The notes beneath the pieces were generated by a model that was not told the DNA's origin, ran no database searches, and saw only the letters and a program-made list of their open reading frames with translations. From Pseudomonadales bacterium (GTDB lineage Bacteria > Pseudomonadota > Gammaproteobacteria > Pseudomonadales > Azotimanducaceae): a DNA stretch of 54,305 nt. The translations under genes were made by a program, and so were the position numbers. Position 1 is the first letter of the stretch. Every line of letters starts with the position of its first letter. Positions 52,031 to 54,305 of this stretch are shown here, piece after piece. Where the stretch lies: assembly GCA_028277965.1 (NCBI GenBank), contig JANQFF010000276.1, positions 1 through 54,305 on the forward strand, written 5' to 3'.

Positions 52031-52043
52031 TTGACCATGTCAA
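52031..52043. promoter_or_regulatory. Possible TetR operator over its own start codon
   Basis: TTGAC-CAT-GTCAA is a perfect 5-base inverted repeat covering the regulator's ATG. Short and therefore weak evidence; a site over a start codon would block its own expression. Confidence 0.25.
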
Positions 52044-52651
52044 ACAAAGTCATGTCTCTGCGGGAACAGAACAAACAGAAAGCAAGGGCCAATATACTCA
52101 GGGCCGCTGCGGAACTCATCGGTGAAGAAGGCATCGATGCAGCCACAACCCGCGAGATCGCTCGCCGCGCAGGCGTCAGCTACCAGACCCTCTACAACTA
52201 CTTCCCAACCAAGGCGGATATTGCCGGTGCGATTCTCGAGTCCGAGGCGCAGTTCTGGAAACATGGGGTTGATGCCGTCATCAAACGATACGAAGGTGAC
52301 CTGGTTGGATCGCTGACTGACCTCATCAGGCAAAGCATCGAGCAGATCGACGGACCCCATAAGGAACTCTGGGCCTACATCGCGCTGTCAGCCATGAACA
52401 AAGACCTGAAAACTGAAGATGTCGGTGCGGCGATGACCATCGCTCATGAACAGTTCTATGCGTTGTTGAATCTGGCCCAGGGGATGGGTCACCTGAAGCC
52501 CGACCTCGACCTCCACCTGATGGCCCATACGCTGTTCAACCTGGTGGACTATGCCATGCTGCGTTTCTTCATCGAACCGATTGATAGTGAGCAGTTCATT
52601 GCCAATCAACGGGAAATCATCAACCTGCTGGTCGACCCATACCTTAACTAG
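52037..52651 (+). CDS. TetR-family transcriptional regulator
   Basis: From ATG 52037 the protein has 204 residues. The N-terminal helix-turn-helix (ILRAAAELIGEEGIDAATTREIARRAGVSYQTLYNYFPTKADI, about 17-60) is classical TetR; the C-terminal part is a helical ligand-binding dimer domain. Its divergent position 54 bases from the LolA-like gene suggests it controls the export operon and itself. The in-frame TTG at 52031 is an unlikely start. It overlaps the convergent oxygenase gene by 8 bases. Confidence 0.92.
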   Translation: MSNKVMSLREQNKQKARANILRAAAELIGEEGIDAATTREIARRAGVSYQTLYNYFPTKADIAGAILESEAQFWKHGVDAVIKRYEGDLVGSLTDLIRQSIEQIDGPHKELWAYIALSAMNKDLKTEDVGAAMTIAHEQFYALLNLAQGMGHLKPDLDLHLMAHTLFNLVDYAMLRFFIEPIDSEQFIANQREIINLLVDPYLN

Positions 52652-53540
52652 CTTCGAACGGATTCAGGGAGTCGTGGAAATTGTTGGTGTGCATCCGGCT
52701 CTGCCTGTTGTGAACGGCGGCAGACCGGAAGGGATACATCACACAGTTCACCAGCTCACCCATCACGAAGCGGACCAGTTCGCGTTTCGTCACGTCCCTG
52801 GTGTAGCTATCGAACATTTCCGGGCCGCCATCTCCATAGTCGGCCAATGACGCCCGCGGCGTGATATATCGGTTCAGGCGGCCGATACGGCTCCTGACCT
52901 TGAGGGTTGCCGACTCTCTGCGGCCAACCGGTGTGGTCCGGTTCGGCACCCTGCGCGTCCAGACCCAGTTCAGATTGGCATTCACTTCACTCAACGTGGT
53001 CACCCGGTGCGCCCAGTAGCGGGGAATAAAGAGCATCTCCCCTTCCTCGACGACAAATTCCATCACATCGTATTTATCGGGTCCTGGCTCAAAGTCGTCC
53101 GGAGTCATTGTCAGATAAGTCAAAGGCATCATGGGAAGCAACCTGTTCGGCGCGATCAGCAGCCAGTGTTTGCGTCCAATCACATGCCAGTTGAGCCCAC
53201 ACAAACTGTTTCCATCGTAGTGCAGACCGGTACAGTTATTCCTGGGCTGCATCCACAGACGCAGGGGTTCCGGTTTGTGCGCAATGTCATCACGAGAAAA
53301 AACACGCTCGACAATTTCCGGAACAGGAACGCTGCCTGCGCCTAAACCAATCGGCGACGAGTAGTAGCCGTTGTGAGCCTCGCCACCTTCTCCATGTGCG
53401 AGGGCCCAGATTCTTGACTGCATTGATTTTGTGCCCTGTGACTCGAGCCCGGTCAGGATGACCGGCTGTTCAGCCTCATAGAAACGCTGAATGAACTCAT
53501 CCAGGTTTCCCGAGGGCAGTCTTTCAATTTCGAGACGCAT
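52644..53540 (-). CDS. JmjC/cupin-like oxygenase
   Basis: From ATG 53540 (GGAG upstream; 53570 lacks a ribosome site) this is a 298-residue protein. It has a double-stranded beta-helix of the cupin-8/JmjC type, with LHYDGNSLCGLNWHVIGRKHWLLI (HxD iron motif, Lys or Asn for 2-oxoglutarate) and the distal His in FIPRYWAHRVTTL. EQPVILTGLES near the start is the usual entry. Such enzymes hydroxylate protein side chains or small molecules. The target is unknown. It is divergent from an ATP-grasp gene. Confidence 0.85.
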   Translation of the reverse strand: MRLEIERLPSGNLDEFIQRFYEAEQPVILTGLESQGTKSMQSRIWALAHGEGGEAHNGYYSSPIGLGAGSVPVPEIVERVFSRDDIAHKPEPLRLWMQPRNNCTGLHYDGNSLCGLNWHVIGRKHWLLIAPNRLLPMMPLTYLTMTPDDFEPGPDKYDVMEFVVEEGEMLFIPRYWAHRVTTLSEVNANLNWVWTRRVPNRTTPVGRRESATLKVRSRIGRLNRYITPRASLADYGDGGPEMFDSYTRDVTKRELVRFVMGELVNCVMYPFRSAAVHNRQSRMHTNNFHDSLNPFEAS

Positions 53541-53603
53541 CGCTCCAACCCTGCCTGCATGACATTCCATATGGTATCGTTGTCAGGTTAATTGATAAAT
53601 ATC

Positions 53604-54305
53604 ATGGAAGCAGTTCTCGTCATCGATGATTATCCTCAAACGCTTGCTGTTGTGAGAGCGTTGAGTCATGCGGGCCTGCGAGTCTACATCGCTCGCGGCC
53701 CACATCGGTCGATAGCCGAATCCTCACGTTATGCCAATGGCGGCAGCAACCTTGTCTGTGAGGATCCCAATGGAATGGCCCTGCGCCTGAACCACTTCCT
53801 TGAACAACACCCTGACATCAGTTGCCTGCTACCTTTGAGCGAGGGAACCATTGCCAGAGTTCATACCATGGCGGACTGCCTCCCGGACATCCCCATAGCC
53901 GCCGTTGGTGAGCTGACCCTTCAGACCTGCACGGACAAATCGCTGACCAACAAAGCCGCCCGCGACGCAGGTCTGACAGTCCCGGCTGGTGGCGTTGTTC
54001 ATAACTACGAGGAACTCACCAGTCTCATCTCGGCGATCGGGTTTCCAGTTGTCCTGAAAAGCCCTTCCAACCACGCGCTTCTCGAAGGCAACAAGGCACT
54101 CGTCGTGAGAAGTCAGGCTGACCTGAACCGCAAGCTTCCGGACTGGCCGAACAACCACAGCGATCTCATGGTTCAGGAATTCATCGGGGGCGATCTTGTC
54201 GGCTGTGATTTCGTTGCTTCCCAGGGGCACATTGTTGCCTACTACCAGGGGCAGGTCTTACGCACGGACCGCCTCGACGGGACCGGGTATGGGGTTGAGT
54301 TCAGC
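53604..54305 (+). CDS. ATP-grasp domain protein (5' part, cut by window end)
   Basis: The frame is open from ATG 53604 to the edge, so only 234 residues are seen. It begins with a Rossmann-like pre-ATP-grasp domain (MEAVLVIDDYPQTLAVVRALSHAG), then the ATP-grasp lobe: TDKSLTNKAARDAGLTVPAGG, FPVVLKSPSNHA (ATP-binding Lys) and MVQEFIGGDLVGCDFVA. It resembles carbamoyl-phosphate-synthase-like and peptide-ligase ATP-grasp enzymes, which activate a carboxylate. The ribosome site before the ATG is poor. The partner substrate cannot be seen. Confidence 0.85.
   Translation, partial: MEAVLVIDDYPQTLAVVRALSHAGLRVYIARGPHRSIAESSRYANGGSNLVCEDPNGMALRLNHFLEQHPDISCLLPLSEGTIARVHTMADCLPDIPIAAVGELTLQTCTDKSLTNKAARDAGLTVPAGGVVHNYEELTSLISAIGFPVVLKSPSNHALLEGNKALVVRSQADLNRKLPDWPNNHSDLMVQEFIGGDLVGCDFVASQGHIVAYYQGQVLRTDRLDGTGYGVEFS

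Overview
The window looks like a chromosomal segment of a gammaproteobacterium of moderate-to-high GC. The gene order hisE-tatABC, dtd-typA, glutamine synthetase-ntrBC-trmL-secB-rhodanese-gpmI-envC-ctpA-deacetylase, hisA/hisB and asmA-mutY-yggX-tRNA-Phe follows, as I remember it, the order found in Pseudomonas and relatives. The second half is accessory and matches no genus I can name; a marine or environmental lineage is only a guess.

Region 1 (1-22294) is conserved housekeeping sequence. It holds the end of a histidine operon (hisE), the Tat export genes, dtd and typA, a PP-loop/TusA sulfur-transfer pair, and a nitrogen-control block. That block has an unusual feature: the glutamine synthetase is the eukaryotic-like GSII type, in the slot where GSI normally sits. 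It has a textbook sigma-54 promoter, and a second NtrC-type site overlaps the promoter of ntrBC. Then come trmL, secB with a membrane rhodanese, gpmI, envC, ctpA, a YibQ-type deacetylase, hisA and hisB (with no hisH between them), an AsmA protein, mutY and yggX. Short palindromic REP elements of two families punctuate this part and recur once inside a coding sequence further on.

Region 2 (about 22250-36400) is a roughly 14 kb island at the 3' end of tRNA-Phe. The tRNA 3' half and its downstream flank recur, diverged, at 36235, and a shorter third remnant lies at 36374. No integrase is visible. The cargo is mostly secreted or surface protein genes: small signal-peptide proteins, one decayed paralogue, a 1109-residue RHS/YD-repeat protein with a variable C-terminal tip and an overlapping putative immunity gene, RHS fragments, a LamG/beta-propeller surface protein and an M6-type metalloprotease with two P domains. 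This reads as a polymorphic-toxin and surface-interaction island.

Region 3 (36403-54305) is mixed metabolism and envelope functions: a DUF1992 protein, an APH-family kinase, a c-type cytochrome lipoprotein, an AbgT-family transporter, an alpha/beta hydrolase with a crotonase, a fatty-acid hydroxylase, and two divergent PhyH-type dioxygenases. A six-gene minus-strand operon (LolA-like protein, three FtsX-type permeases, LolD-like ATPase, and an outer-membrane barrel fused to a SPOR domain) forms an apparent trans-envelope export system, with a TetR regulator divergent from it. The window ends with a JmjC/cupin-like oxygenase divergent from an ATP-grasp ligase that runs off the edge.
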